NCBI RefSeq assembly: GCF_000828715.1
Contig: NZ_AP014583.1
Span: forward strand, 1,300,001-1,364,000
DNA length: 64,000 nt
Reading direction: 5' to 3'
Source: Winogradskyella sp. PG-2
Lineage (GTDB): Bacteria > Bacteroidota > Bacteroidia > Flavobacteriales > Flavobacteriaceae
Position numbers and translations under genes: made by a program. Positions 7,588 through 17,445 of the stretch are shown here, in pieces (the stretch's first letter is position 1; every line of letters starts with the position of its first letter). The notes below the pieces were generated by a model. The model did no database searches. It was not told the origin of the DNA and saw only the letters and a list, made by a program, of their open reading frames with translations.

Positions 7588-10500
7588 ATGAAAAAAAGTA
7601 CTTTACTACTATTTGCACTTTTTACCATGTTATTTCAAATTAATGCTCAAGTAGCAATTGGAGCAGGTAATTTACAAGGCGAAAATGCACCTTTCGAAGC
7701 TTATTTCGGATACTCATACGCGCAAACTCTGTATTTAGCTTCTGAAATTAATGCTGCAGGTGATATCACTGAGATTCAATGGTATTACAGTGGGACTTCT
7801 GATTTAGCAAATAGTCAAGATATGATTATTTACATGGCAGAATCAACTAGAACTGAATTTGCTGATACAAATGATTGGGAGCCATTAACTTCTCTAACTC
7901 AAGTATATGCAGGTGGAATTACTGTTACTGCCGGTGTTGAAGGATGGGTAACTATAACTTTAGATACGCCCTTTACATATTCTGGTGTAGACAATTTAAT
8001 AGTAGCAGTAGAGGAAAATAGTGCCGGATTTGATCAGTTTGGAGATGATTTTTATAATTCTCAAGTAACCACTAACAGAACTATATCTTATTTTAGTGAT
8101 GGCACAAATCCAGATCCTGCTACACCACCAACTGCGAGTAACATAGATGATACTATACCTAATGTGATTTTAGGTGGAATATCTCAAGCATGTCCTACTC
8201 CTAGTGATTTAGCTGCAACAGGGATTACTGCAAATGAAGCAGAATTTTCATGGACAGAAAACGGTACTTCAACCACATGGAATATAGAAATTGTTGCTGC
8301 TGGAGCAACACCAACAGGTACACCAACTGCTACAGGAGTAACTAATCCATATTCTGCAACTGGTTTAACCGCTGTAACAGGGTATGACTTTTATGTTCAA
8401 GCAGATTGTGGCACAGAACAAAGTGCATTTGCTGGACCATTCTCAATTGAGACATTATGTGATGTATTTGTACCTGATTACTTAGAAAATTTTACAACGA
8501 TTATTCCGGATTGCTGGGATGAAGCTGATAGTGGTGATGCGACTTCTGGACCAGGTGATTTTGGTGCTGGTTCTTGGACGGCTGACGGTTTTCTTAATGA
8601 TGGTTTTTCTGGTTCCTACAAAATAAACTTATTTACTACAGGTAAAAGTGATTGGATAATTTCACCTCTTTTTGATTTAACCGGTGGTCCTTTCCAAGTA
8701 GAGTTTGATTTTGCAATTACCAACTGGAATAGTAGCACTGTTGCAGGAACTTTGGGTTCTGATGATTTAGTGCAACTATTAATAACAAATGATGGAGGTG
8801 CTACTTGGATTCCTTTAATTACTTACGATAACACCTCAGTTGTACCTATCACTGGATTACACCCAGTAGTTGATTTAACAGCTTATGGCGGACAAACAGT
8901 TCAATTCGGAATCTTAGGTTCTGAAGGAACCGTAAATGATCCTGAGGATATTGATGTATTTGTAGACAATTTTCAAGTTAGAAATGTACCTACATGTCCA
9001 GAACCAAGTGATATTGCAATCACTAATATAACACCCGATGGAGGTGAGTTATCTTGGACAGAAAATGGAACATCAACTATATGGAATGTAGAAATAGTGC
9101 CAACAGGTGATACACCAACAGGTACACCTACTGCAACGAACGTTTCTAATCCATACATCGTAACAGGTCTTGATGCTATAACTGGGTACGACTTTTATGT
9201 TCAGAGTGATTGTGGTGGTGATTTAAGTTCTTTTACTGGCCCTTTTAACTTCACAACATTATGTGCGGTATTTATACCTGATTATTTAGAAAACTTCACA
9301 ACTATTATTCCTGATTGTTGGGATGAAGCTGATAATGGTGATGCTACTACTGGTCCAAGTGATTTTGGTACTGGTTCTTGGGTACCAGATGAGTTTCTTA
9401 ACACTGGCACTGGAGATGGAGCCTATAAAATAAACCTATTTACAACAGGTAAGAGTGATTGGATTATATCACCTCAGTTTGATTTAACTGGTGGACCCTT
9501 TCAGGTAGAGTTTGATTTTGCAATTACTAATTGGAATAGTAGTACAATTGCTGGAACTTTAGGTTCTGATGATTTAGTACAATTATTAATGACAAATGAT
9601 AACGGAGCAACATGGATTCCACTTTTAACTTATGATAATACTTCTGTAGTGCCAATTTCTGGTATTCATCCTGTTGTTGACTTAACACCATATGCAGGTC
9701 AAATTGTACAGTTTGGAATTTTAGGCTCTGAAGGAACTGTAAATGACCCTGAAGATATAGACGTGTTTGTAGATAATTTCCAAGTAAGAAATATCCCTAC
9801 ATGTCCTGAGCCATCCGATTTAACAAGTAATAACCTAAGTTTAACTTCTACCGAGATAGGTTGGACTGAGGCTGGGGCTGCAACATCATGGAATATAGAA
9901 TATGGACCAGCTGGCTTTGCTCAAGGTACAGGGACTGTTGTAACTGATGTAACAACTAACCCCTACGTTATAACTGGACTAATGTCAGATACAAGCTATG
10001 AGTTTTACGTTCAGGCGATTTGTGACCCTTCTAATTTAAGTTCTTGGACTGGTCCTTCAGAATTCTACACTGGTTATTGTGAGTCTGTTCCAACAAGTAA
10101 TGATGGTCAAGGAGTTGATAACGTTACCATTGGTGTAACTGACTTTCCTAGTTTTGGTGATGAAACATACGAAAATCATACAACTCCTGTTGTGAATGTC
10201 TTTCAAGGTATTAATACTAACGTAGCTATAACATTTGTTACTGGATTTACATATGGCACTAATATCTGGATAGATTTTAATGACAACTTAGTGTTTGATG
10301 CCGATGAATTAGTATACTCTGGAGTTTCGACCAATGCTAACCCAACAACATTAGACGCATCTTTCCTTATGCCCGCTACTGCACCTATTGGTGAGCATAG
10401 AATGCGCATAGGTACTGCAGATTCTGGTCAAGCGACACCAAATCCATGTTACAATGGAACTTGGGGTGTGACTTTAGATTTCACTGTAAATGTTCAAGTT

Positions 10501-13041
10501 TTAACATGTACATTAGCAGAGGCAGACTATACTGTGAATACAGATTGTGATAACGACCAATTCTTTATAGATGTTAATGTGACTAGTTTAGGTGATGCTA
10601 CTTCTCTAGAAATCTCTAATGATTTTGATGCTACTACCGTCCAAGCAACTGCAACAGGCACATATCAAGCAGGTCCTTTCCCTTTTGGAAATACAGTAAA
10701 AGTATTTGTAACTAATGAACAAGATAATAACTGTGTTATAAGTAGTCCTTTTTATGAAGTATTGGCTTGTCCACCAAGTAATGATGAATGTGATGCAGCA
10801 ATTGTTGCTGTTGTAAATGATGGTGAGACATGTGATTTAGTAACTCCTGGTACTATTTTAGCTGCAACAGTTTCTAGTCAAGATCCTGGTAGTTGTACAG
10901 GTACGATAAATGATGATGTTTGGTTTGAATTTACTGCCTTAAGTGAAGTACAAATTCTCTCAATAATAAACATTGCAGGTGGTACAACTAATATAGATCA
11001 TGCTGTTTATGAAGGTACTTGTGGTGCTTTAACGGAATTATATTGTTCAAATAACACATCTAGTGTAACACCGGCGTTAATTATAGGAAACACCTATTAC
11101 ATTCGTATTTTTAGTGGAGGTGCACAATCTGAGACTTCTACGTTTGACTTATGTATTAGAGAAGCTCCGACTAATATAATATGTGATAATGCTGAAAACT
11201 TCTGTTCTGTTGGAGGTGCTCTAGTAAGTTCTAACATTATTGGTATCCCAGATCCTAATGATATAGCGTGTTTAGCATCTGCGCCAAATCCAACTTGGAA
11301 TATAATTCAAATTGGAGAAGGGGGACTAATTGAAATAGAGATTGCTCAAACCGATGCAGCAGGAAATGGATTAGATGTTGATTTTGTTTTATGGGGACCT
11401 TTTGAATCTGTTGAAAATGCATGTTCAGAGATTGCATTTGAAGATTGTCCTACCTGTCCTAACAATACAACTAGCCCAGATTTTTATCCATTTGGTAATA
11501 TAGTTGACTGTAGTTATTCTTTTGTTTCTACTGAGAATTTAACTATAGACAATGCCTTGCCAGATGAAATATATATGTTATTAGTTACTAACTTCTCAGA
11601 CGATCCTGGTACAATTACAATTACTCAGACAAATTCTGGAACTACAGATGGAGGTACAATTGAAGCTGAAATTTCAGCTGAAATTGTTAGTAACGATGTT
11701 TCAATAGATAATACTAATGCACCAGAAGACGTAGACGAAGTATCTGTTTGTGGTTTTGATCAAGTAATTATTGAAACAAATTCACCATTTGCAGATGAAT
11801 ATATTTGGTATAGAGATGGTTTTGTTCTAGCTGGTGAAACAGGACCTACACTTACAGTAACTGAATCCGATAATTACCAAGTACAAGCTTTTGATGACCA
11901 ATGTAGTGATGATGCATTCTCTCAAATTGTAATTGTTAATATGTATGACGATGCTGGCAATGTAGCTCCTCAATCCATAACTGTTTGCGATGGACCTGTA
12001 GCCGACGGAAGTGAAGACTTTGACTTAAATGCTTTAACAACTTCGTTAGGTCTTGGTACTGATTTTGCTGTGTCTTATTATACAAGTACGGCTGATGCTA
12101 ACCAAGCTATGAATGCAGTTGCGTCGCCATACAATTCTTCAGGTGAAACTTTAATTATTAGAATTGAAGATGCTGATGCTGCCGCAGATGGATTCTTAGG
12201 TTGTCGTTCATTATCAGAAGTAACATTAACTGTTAATCCTAGACCTGAAGTTAACCAACCTGAAGATTTTGTTGTATGTGATGATATAGATGGTAGTGTA
12301 GATGGCGTTACTAATTTTGACTTAGCTTCTATTGATGATGAAGTTAATACTGATGCTGATGTTGTCATTACTTATCATAATACACAAGAAGATGCAGATA
12401 ATGGCACAGGAGCACTCACAAGCCCTTATTCTAGTGGTGGAGAAACTGTATACGTAAGAGCGGAAAATACAACTAATGGATGTTACAACACTACTTCATT
12501 TAACTTAGAAGTTAATATTGTGCCATTAGCAACTTTTGATCCTCAGTTTGAGTATGAAGTATGTCCTAATGCAACTGTCCCAATTATTATTGGTATTACA
12601 CCTTCAAACTTTACACAAGCAGATGTTTCAGTAAGTTGGTTCCTTGACGGAGTTCAAATTAGTGGTGCAAATAATTTAACGTTAGATACTGTTTTAGTAC
12701 AAGGTGATTACTCAGCAGAGATTACTTTTAATGCTACGGGCTGTGTTAATACTATAACAACATTTGTAATGGAATTAGAATCTTGTGTAATTCCGCAAGG
12801 TATTTCACCAGGTGTTACTCCAGGTTTCAATGATTCTTTCGATTTAAGTAGTTACGGTGTTACTAAACTCGAAATATTCAATAGAAATGGTACGCTTGTT
12901 TATTCAAAAAATAATTACACAGATGAATGGGTAGGGCAAACAAATGATGGGGAGGAGCTTCCTGTGGGAACTTATTTCTATACTATGGAATATGAAGGAG
13001 GATCTAAGAAACGTAGTGCTTGGATATATATTAACAGATAA
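7588..13041 (+). CDS. Giant T9SS-exported surface protein (type B sorting domain, Fn3 and GEVED domains)
   Basis: A 1,817-aa secreted protein. Order: signal peptide (residues 1-20, ending INAQ), an N-terminal beta domain to about 200, two copies of a 268-residue cassette (about 202-469 and 470-738), each a fibronectin type III domain plus a jelly-roll resembling cleaved-adhesin/MAM modules, a third Fn3 domain (739-830), a GEVED domain (about 831-970, with NIWIDFNDN and MRIGTADSG), several Cys-containing beta domains, and a C-terminal gliding-motility-type (type B) sorting domain (about 1735-1817). It should be exported by the T9SS and anchored at the surface like SprB-type adhesins. The next two genes encode a PorP/SprF protein and a PorE-like OmpA protein, as is usual for such adhesins. 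The ligand is unknown. Confidence 0.9.
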   Translation: MKKSTLLLFALFTMLFQINAQVAIGAGNLQGENAPFEAYFGYSYAQTLYLASEINAAGDITEIQWYYSGTSDLANSQDMIIYMAESTRTEFADTNDWEPLTSLTQVYAGGITVTAGVEGWVTITLDTPFTYSGVDNLIVAVEENSAGFDQFGDDFYNSQVTTNRTISYFSDGTNPDPATPPTASNIDDTIPNVILGGISQACPTPSDLAATGITANEAEFSWTENGTSTTWNIEIVAAGATPTGTPTATGVTNPYSATGLTAVTGYDFYVQADCGTEQSAFAGPFSIETLCDVFVPDYLENFTTIIPDCWDEADSGDATSGPGDFGAGSWTADGFLNDGFSGSYKINLFTTGKSDWIISPLFDLTGGPFQVEFDFAITNWNSSTVAGTLGSDDLVQLLITNDGGATWIPLITYDNTSVVPITGLHPVVDLTAYGGQTVQFGILGSEGTVNDPEDIDVFVDNFQVRNVPTCPEPSDIAITNITPDGGELSWTENGTSTIWNVEIVPTGDTPTGTPTATNVSNPYIVTGLDAITGYDFYVQSDCGGDLSSFTGPFNFTTLCAVFIPDYLENFTTIIPDCWDEADNGDATTGPSDFGTGSWVPDEFLNTGTGDGAYKINLFTTGKSDWIISPQFDLTGGPFQVEFDFAITNWNSSTIAGTLGSDDLVQLLMTNDNGATWIPLLTYDNTSVVPISGIHPVVDLTPYAGQIVQFGILGSEGTVNDPEDIDVFVDNFQVRNIPTCPEPSDLTSNNLSLTSTEIGWTEAGAATSWNIEYGPAGFAQGTGTVVTDVTTNPYVITGLMSDTSYEFYVQAICDPSNLSSWTGPSEFYTGYCESVPTSNDGQGVDNVTIGVTDFPSFGDETYENHTTPVVNVFQGINTNVAITFVTGFTYGTNIWIDFNDNLVFDADELVYSGVSTNANPTTLDASFLMPATAPIGEHRMRIGTADSGQATPNPCYNGTWGVTLDFTVNVQVLTCTLAEADYTVNTDCDNDQFFIDVNVTSLGDATSLEISNDFDATTVQATATGTYQAGPFPFGNTVKVFVTNEQDNNCVISSPFYEVLACPPSNDECDAAIVAVVNDGETCDLVTPGTILAATVSSQDPGSCTGTINDDVWFEFTALSEVQILSIINIAGGTTNIDHAVYEGTCGALTELYCSNNTSSVTPALIIGNTYYIRIFSGGAQSETSTFDLCIREAPTNIICDNAENFCSVGGALVSSNIIGIPDPNDIACLASAPNPTWNIIQIGEGGLIEIEIAQTDAAGNGLDVDFVLWGPFESVENACSEIAFEDCPTCPNNTTSPDFYPFGNIVDCSYSFVSTENLTIDNALPDEIYMLLVTNFSDDPGTITITQTNSGTTDGGTIEAEISAEIVSNDVSIDNTNAPEDVDEVSVCGFDQVIIETNSPFADEYIWYRDGFVLAGETGPTLTVTESDNYQVQAFDDQCSDDAFSQIVIVNMYDDAGNVAPQSITVCDGPVADGSEDFDLNALTTSLGLGTDFAVSYYTSTADANQAMNAVASPYNSSGETLIIRIEDADAAADGFLGCRSLSEVTLTVNPRPEVNQPEDFVVCDDIDGSVDGVTNFDLASIDDEVNTDADVVITYHNTQEDADNGTGALTSPYSSGGETVYVRAENTTNGCYNTTSFNLEVNIVPLATFDPQFEYEVCPNATVPIIIGITPSNFTQADVSVSWFLDGVQISGANNLTLDTVLVQGDYSAEITFNATGCVNTITTFVMELESCVIPQGISPGVTPGFNDSFDLSSYGVTKLEIFNRNGTLVYSKNNYTDEWVGQTNDGEELPVGTYFYTMEYEGGSKKRSAWIYINR
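8191..9801 (+). repeat. Tandem duplication of a 268-residue Fn3 + jelly-roll cassette
   Basis: Unit 1 spans 8191-8994 and unit 2 spans 8995-9801, both in frame and each beginning with a Cys-Pro codon pair. The protein copies are nearly identical across the jelly-roll half (for example FTTIIPDCWDEAD and GILGSEGTVNDPEDIDVF in both), while the DNA differs at many third codon positions. A third Fn3 begins at 9802 without the jelly-roll. Confidence 0.9.
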
Positions 13042-13067
13042 TCAACTAACTGAATCAACTTATTATA

Positions 13068-13973
13068 ATGAAAAAACTCTCTATTATAGCTGTTTTGCTT
13101 TTAGCATTTCAAATGCATGGACAACAAGACCCTCAGTACACACAGTACATGTATAATATGAATATTGTTAATCCTGCCTATGCAGGCTCAAGAGAAAACC
13201 TCTCTTTTGGATTACTTTACAGAAACCAATGGATAAACATTGATGGAGGACCGGAAACTGGTACTTTTTTCGTTCACTCACCTGCTGGTAATAACCTTGG
13301 GTTAGGTTTGTCTGTTATATCAGATCGAATTGGTCCTGTTAAAGAAACTAATGTCTATGCAGATGTATCATACACCTTAAGATTGGGTGGTGAACACAGA
13401 TTAGCATTTGGAGTAAAGGCCGGTGCTACCTTTCACGATATAGGTTTAAGCTCGATTGATCTAATTGATGAGGACGATCCTTTCTTTCAAAACAATATTA
13501 GTGAAACAACCCCTAATATTGGTGCTGGTTTCTTTTACTATACCAATAAATACTATTTATCTTTATCGGTTCCTAATTTATTGTCATCAGTGCATTTGGA
13601 TGCAAATGGCTTTAAAATAGGTTCAGAAACGCAACACTACTTTTTAACAGGTGGATATGTTTTTGATTTGTCACCAAACACAGAGCTGAAACCTTCATTC
13701 ATGGTTAAATCTGCATTTAATGCACCAACCTCATTTGATTTAAACGTTAATGCTCGATTCTATAAGAGATTTGAAATTGGAGCTTCATACAGATTGGATG
13801 ATTCATTTTCTGGCTTAGTTAATTTTGCGTTATCACCAACAGTAAGAATTGGCTATGCTTATGATGCTGTATCATCTGACATTAAGGCTTATGCACCAGC
13901 TTCTCATGAAGTAATGCTTTTATTTAACCTTAATTTTCCAAAACGTATTTCTCGTTCACCAAGATATTTTTAA
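13068..13973 (+). CDS. PorP/SprF family T9SS outer-membrane protein
   Basis: A 301-aa PorP/SprF protein: signal peptide (to HGQ), then the signature QQDPQYTQYMYNMNIVNPAYAGSR, followed by a 14-strand-like barrel with alternating aromatic strands. In Flavobacterium SprF is needed for secretion or surface attachment of the adhesin SprB encoded beside it. By analogy this copy probably serves the giant type B protein upstream (27-base gap). It ends 19 bases before the PorE-like gene, so the three form one operon. Flavobacteria carry several paralogues, so I give no symbol. Confidence 0.93.
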   Translation: MKKLSIIAVLLLAFQMHGQQDPQYTQYMYNMNIVNPAYAGSRENLSFGLLYRNQWINIDGGPETGTFFVHSPAGNNLGLGLSVISDRIGPVKETNVYADVSYTLRLGGEHRLAFGVKAGATFHDIGLSSIDLIDEDDPFFQNNISETTPNIGAGFFYYTNKYYLSLSVPNLLSSVHLDANGFKIGSETQHYFLTGGYVFDLSPNTELKPSFMVKSAFNAPTSFDLNVNARFYKRFEIGASYRLDDSFSGLVNFALSPTVRIGYAYDAVSSDIKAYAPASHEVMLLFNLNFPKRISRSPRYF

Positions 13974-13992
13974 TCAGATAAGCTAAAGAATT

Positions 13993-15912
13993 ATGAAAAA
14001 CCTAAAAACAATATTATTCATTACATTGATGAGTAGCCTTTGCTTAACTGCTCAAAATCGTGATACAAAAAAAGCAGATAAACAATTTTCTAGACTAGAA
14101 TTTGTTAAAGCCGCTGAAAATTATAGTGCATTGGTCGAAGATGGAAAAGGTGACACATACATTTATGGAAGACTCGCGGATAGCTATTATAACATATTCA
14201 ATACTTTTGAAGCTGAACGTTGGTACTCCAAAGTTTTAGAATCTTCAGAGAGCCCTGAAATGATTTATAAATATGCCCAAATGCTAAAAGCAAATGGGAA
14301 ATATGAAGCTTCTAATCAACAAATGGATCGTTTTGCTTCTATGCGTCCATCAGACAATAGAGCAACTACTTACATTAAAAACAAAAATTATCTTCCTAAA
14401 ATATTAGAACAAGGAAAAAAGTTTAATATTCAAAATGCTGATTTCAACTCTGATCAATCAGATTTTGGTGGCATTTTAAACGATGGTAAATTATATATTA
14501 GTTCTAGTCGAAATGAAATTCGAAAAAATTATGGTTGGAATGACCAACCATACCTAGATATCTATACAGTTTCTAAAAACTCTGATGATACGTATCAAGA
14601 ACCTATTATAGCAAATTATATATTAAATACTAAATATCATGAAGGTCTGGTTTCATTTACACCTGACGGTAACACAATGTATTTTACACGTGAAAGTTAT
14701 TATGAAAATATTTATCAGAGAGATACTTTAAGTAAAAGAACACGTTATAGCCAAATATTTCTATACAAGGCAACCAAATTAGATTCAGATTGGGATAATG
14801 TTGAAGGCTTACCTATAAATAGCGAAAATTATTCTGTAAAAAATCCATCTGTAAGTTCTGATGGTACCACTATGTATTTTGCTTCCAATATGCCTGGTGG
14901 TTATGGAGATTTTGATATTTATAAAGCACCTATAAACGCCGACGGAACTTTAGGTGAAGCCGTAAATATGGGGCAAAAAGTAAATACAGAAGGACAAGAA
15001 ATGTTCCCTTATATTAGCAGTAAAAATATTCTTTACTTTTCTTCTGATGGGCATTTAGGATTGGGTGGTCTTGATGTATTCTATACTAAAGAAATAGATG
15101 GTAAAATGGCTCCAATACGTAATGTAGGTATTCCTATTAATAGTAATGGTGATGATTTTGCTTTTAATATCGTAGAAGAAACTGAAGAAGGTTTTGTGTC
15201 TTCTAATAGAGAAGGTGGAAAAGGTGGTGATGATATTTATATCTTTAAAAAGTTACAACCACTTTGTGATGTTTTAATAGCTGCTACTGTTTTAGACGAC
15301 AAAACCCGTGAACCAATTTCTGGAGCTACTGTATCTTTATTTGATATTGAAGGTAATAAGATTTCTACTAAAACTACTAATGAAGAAGGTATTACTGAAT
15401 TTATCGTGGAGTGTGAGACAGATACTGAGTTAGAAGTAACCATGAATGATTACGATAGTAAAAGAGTAACTGTTAAAGGTTCTAATGAAGAAGAGCTTGA
15501 TGTACAAATTTCTTTAGATCCAATTGAAAAATTAATTGTCGCTGATAAAATTGAATTAGCCCCTATTTATTTTGAATACGATAAATCTAATGTCACTGCG
15601 CAAGCAGCTTTTGAGTTAGATAAACTTGTACAAATAATGAACAAATATCCTGAATTAGTAATTAATGCAACGTCGCATACAGATTACATTGGTTCTAATT
15701 CTTATAACATGAGACTTTCAGATCGTAGAGCAAAAACCACTGTTCAGTATGTTATTTCTAAAGGTATAGATGAATCTCGTATCTCAGGAATGGGTAAAGG
15801 AGAAACTGAACCAAAGATAGATTGTGGTACAAAATGTACAGATGAGGAACGTCAATTAAATAGACGTTCAGAATTCATTATTGTAAGTGGTGCCCCTCAA
15901 ACAAAGCAATAA
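13993..15912 (+). CDS. PorE-like OmpA-family protein (TPR, PD40 propeller, CNA-type and OmpA domains)
   Basis: A 639-aa envelope protein with the PorE domain order: signal peptide (to LTAQ), TPR-like helices (about 25-125), a WD40-like/PD40 beta-propeller (about 150-420, with repeats such as DGTTMYFASNMPGGYGDFDIY), a carboxypeptidase-regulatory-like domain (about 425-510, GATVSLFD), and a C-terminal OmpA peptidoglycan-binding domain (about 525-635; HTDYIGSNSYNMRLSDRRA). PorE is thought to tie the T9SS to peptidoglycan. This copy, next to a PorP/SprF paralogue and an adhesin, is more likely an accessory paralogue than the core PorE. A strong terminator follows. Confidence 0.9.
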   Translation: MKNLKTILFITLMSSLCLTAQNRDTKKADKQFSRLEFVKAAENYSALVEDGKGDTYIYGRLADSYYNIFNTFEAERWYSKVLESSESPEMIYKYAQMLKANGKYEASNQQMDRFASMRPSDNRATTYIKNKNYLPKILEQGKKFNIQNADFNSDQSDFGGILNDGKLYISSSRNEIRKNYGWNDQPYLDIYTVSKNSDDTYQEPIIANYILNTKYHEGLVSFTPDGNTMYFTRESYYENIYQRDTLSKRTRYSQIFLYKATKLDSDWDNVEGLPINSENYSVKNPSVSSDGTTMYFASNMPGGYGDFDIYKAPINADGTLGEAVNMGQKVNTEGQEMFPYISSKNILYFSSDGHLGLGGLDVFYTKEIDGKMAPIRNVGIPINSNGDDFAFNIVEETEEGFVSSNREGGKGGDDIYIFKKLQPLCDVLIAATVLDDKTREPISGATVSLFDIEGNKISTKTTNEEGITEFIVECETDTELEVTMNDYDSKRVTVKGSNEEELDVQISLDPIEKLIVADKIELAPIYFEYDKSNVTAQAAFELDKLVQIMNKYPELVINATSHTDYIGSNSYNMRLSDRRAKTTVQYVISKGIDESRISGMGKGETEPKIDCGTKCTDEERQLNRRSEFIIVSGAPQTKQ

Positions 15913-15932
15913 ATAAATTATTAAAATATATA

Positions 15933-15966
15933 AGCCTATCATTTGTTAAAGTGATAGGCTTTTTTT
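15933..15966 (+). terminator. Intrinsic terminator of the adhesin operon
   Basis: A 9-bp perfect stem (AGCCTATCA with TGATAGGCT), a 10-base loop and a run of seven T on the plus strand, 20 bases after the PorE-like stop codon. Confidence 0.9.
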
Positions 15967-16008
15967 GGGATTTAATTTACATTTATAATGTATTTTAAAT
16001 TCAAAAAA

Positions 16009-16476
16009 ATGATTAAAAAAATTACTTTGTTTTTTGTTTTAACATGTTTTACATTTTATGTAAGCGCACAAGAAAATATATTGTCTTTAGGCTCAGAGAG
16101 TACTTCTACTTCCGGAAAAGTATCATATTAAGTTGGCTTAATTCATTATAAAGAAGCAAATGGTACAGGAGGAGGTAGCTCTTCAGGAGTTCAGATACCA
16201 TACGAGATATCTGATGTTTTAAGTCTAAATGATATTAGTCAGTCTATTTCTACAGTCTTTCCAAATCCGACAGATAATATTTTAAACATACATTTAACTA
16301 CAATAGAAAATTTAAAATATCAACTTATAGATTTATCAGGTAGAAAAGTTAATTCAGGAGAACTCATTATACTTCAATCTAAAATAGATTTGACCTCATT
16401 AGAAAATTCTATCTATATTTTAAATATACTTAAAGACAATACGATCATTCAATCATATAAAATATCAAAAAAATAA
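16009..16476 (+). pseudogene. Small T9SS type A sorting-domain protein, interrupted by an in-frame TAA
   Basis: From the ATG at 16009 the frame encodes a signal peptide (MIKKITLFFV..., ending VSAQ), then reaches TAA at 16129-16131 (codon 41). The same frame continues open for 114 more codons to a second TAA at 16474-16476 and encodes a normal T9SS type A tail (VFPNPTDNILNIHL, LIDLSGRKV, ending KISKK). Members of this small flavobacterial family read SYSVGQ where this gene has S-Y-stop-V-G-L, so one C-to-A change (TCA to TAA) explains the break. It could be a true pseudogene, a strain-specific mutation or a read error. The next gene starts three bases after the end, so the pair looks like an operon. 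Confidence 0.8.
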
Positions 16477-16479
16477 TCT

Positions 16480-17445
16480 ATGAAAAATCTCTACACAACG
16501 CTCTTTATATTTTTGTTTTCACTTATTTCTTTTGCCCAAGCACCAGAAATAATGAGTTATCAGGCAATAGTCAGAAATGCAAGTGATGACCTTATTCGAA
16601 ATGCATCAGTAGGTATTAGAATTAGTATTTTACAAAACTCTGATACTGGTACTGAAGTTTATACTGAAACACATACAACCACCACCAATGATAATGGCTT
16701 AGTTACTTTAGAGATTGGATCAGGCACAACATCTAATGATTTTTCCTCTATAGATTGGGGAAATGGAACTTATTACATAAAGTCCGAAACTGATCCTACT
16801 GGAGGAGCTAACTACACTATTGCTGGAACTAGTCAGTTATTGAGTGTTCCTTATGCGCTCTATGCCAAGAGCACTGAAGTAGTTGCTGCAGATGAAAATG
16901 GAGTTAGTGATATAAATGTTCCTGCAAAAAATATAATTTCTAATAGATACATTTTAATTAATGATGATAATAATAACATCGTTTATGCTTATTCTCCTGT
17001 AACTGGTGTTTGGTCATCTCAAGCAACAACTGGATTTATAAATGCTAGTGATATAACAGAATTCGAAGGTAGCTTTCTAGTTAATGATGATAACAACAAT
17101 ATTGTTTATGCTTACTCAAGCTCAACAGAAACTTGGTCTTCTCAATCTACTACAGGGTTTATTAATTCTGATGATGTTTATGGTTCTAATGGTACATTTT
17201 TAATCAACGATGATAATAACAATGTCGTTTATGCTTATACAAGTTCTTCTAGTAATTGGGACGCCCAATCAACAACTGGGTTTATAAACGCTAGTGATAT
17301 ATTTAGTTCAGATGGTACATTTTTAATTAACGACGATAATAATAATAATATTGTTTACGCTTATTCTCCTTTAACAGGGACTTGGGCTTCACAATCAACA
17401 ACGGGTTTTATAAACTCAGATGATATTTTTACTTCTCAAAATTAA
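16480..17445 (+). CDS. Secreted protein with four 41-residue WxxQxTTGFIN repeats
   Basis: A 321-aa secreted protein. After the signal peptide (to FAQ) comes a module common at the N-terminus of Bacteroidota surface proteins (about residues 20-130: MSYQAIVRNASDDLIRN, VSIRISILQ-like strand, GTSQLLSVPYALYAKS), usually placed before collagen-like or adhesive regions. The rest (157-321) is four tandem repeats, each with NDDNNNIVYAY, a Trp, and QSTTGFIN followed by an Asp pair. The repeats resemble single blades of a kelch- or WD-like propeller, but four blades of 41 residues would be small. No T9SS tail is visible, so export beyond the inner membrane is uncertain. Function unknown. Confidence 0.8.
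   Translation: MKNLYTTLFIFLFSLISFAQAPEIMSYQAIVRNASDDLIRNASVGIRISILQNSDTGTEVYTETHTTTTNDNGLVTLEIGSGTTSNDFSSIDWGNGTYYIKSETDPTGGANYTIAGTSQLLSVPYALYAKSTEVVAADENGVSDINVPAKNIISNRYILINDDNNNIVYAYSPVTGVWSSQATTGFINASDITEFEGSFLVNDDNNNIVYAYSSSTETWSSQSTTGFINSDDVYGSNGTFLINDDNNNVVYAYTSSSSNWDAQSTTGFINASDIFSSDGTFLINDDNNNNIVYAYSPLTGTWASQSTTGFINSDDIFTSQN
16948..17442 (+). repeat. Four tandem coding repeats of 123-126 bp
   Basis: Unit boundaries: 16948-17073, 17074-17196, 17197-17319 and 17320-17442. Every unit contains an Asn run encoded by AAT/AAC codons after Asp-Asp. The last unit has four Asn instead of three (an extra AAT), the kind of change expected from slippage in the short AAT array. Confidence 0.9.

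Noticed and set aside
8973..12368. Several open minus-strand frames inside the giant adhesin gene
   Set aside because: They are shadows of the strongly coding plus-strand frame: low-complexity, no start signals and no recognisable domains.
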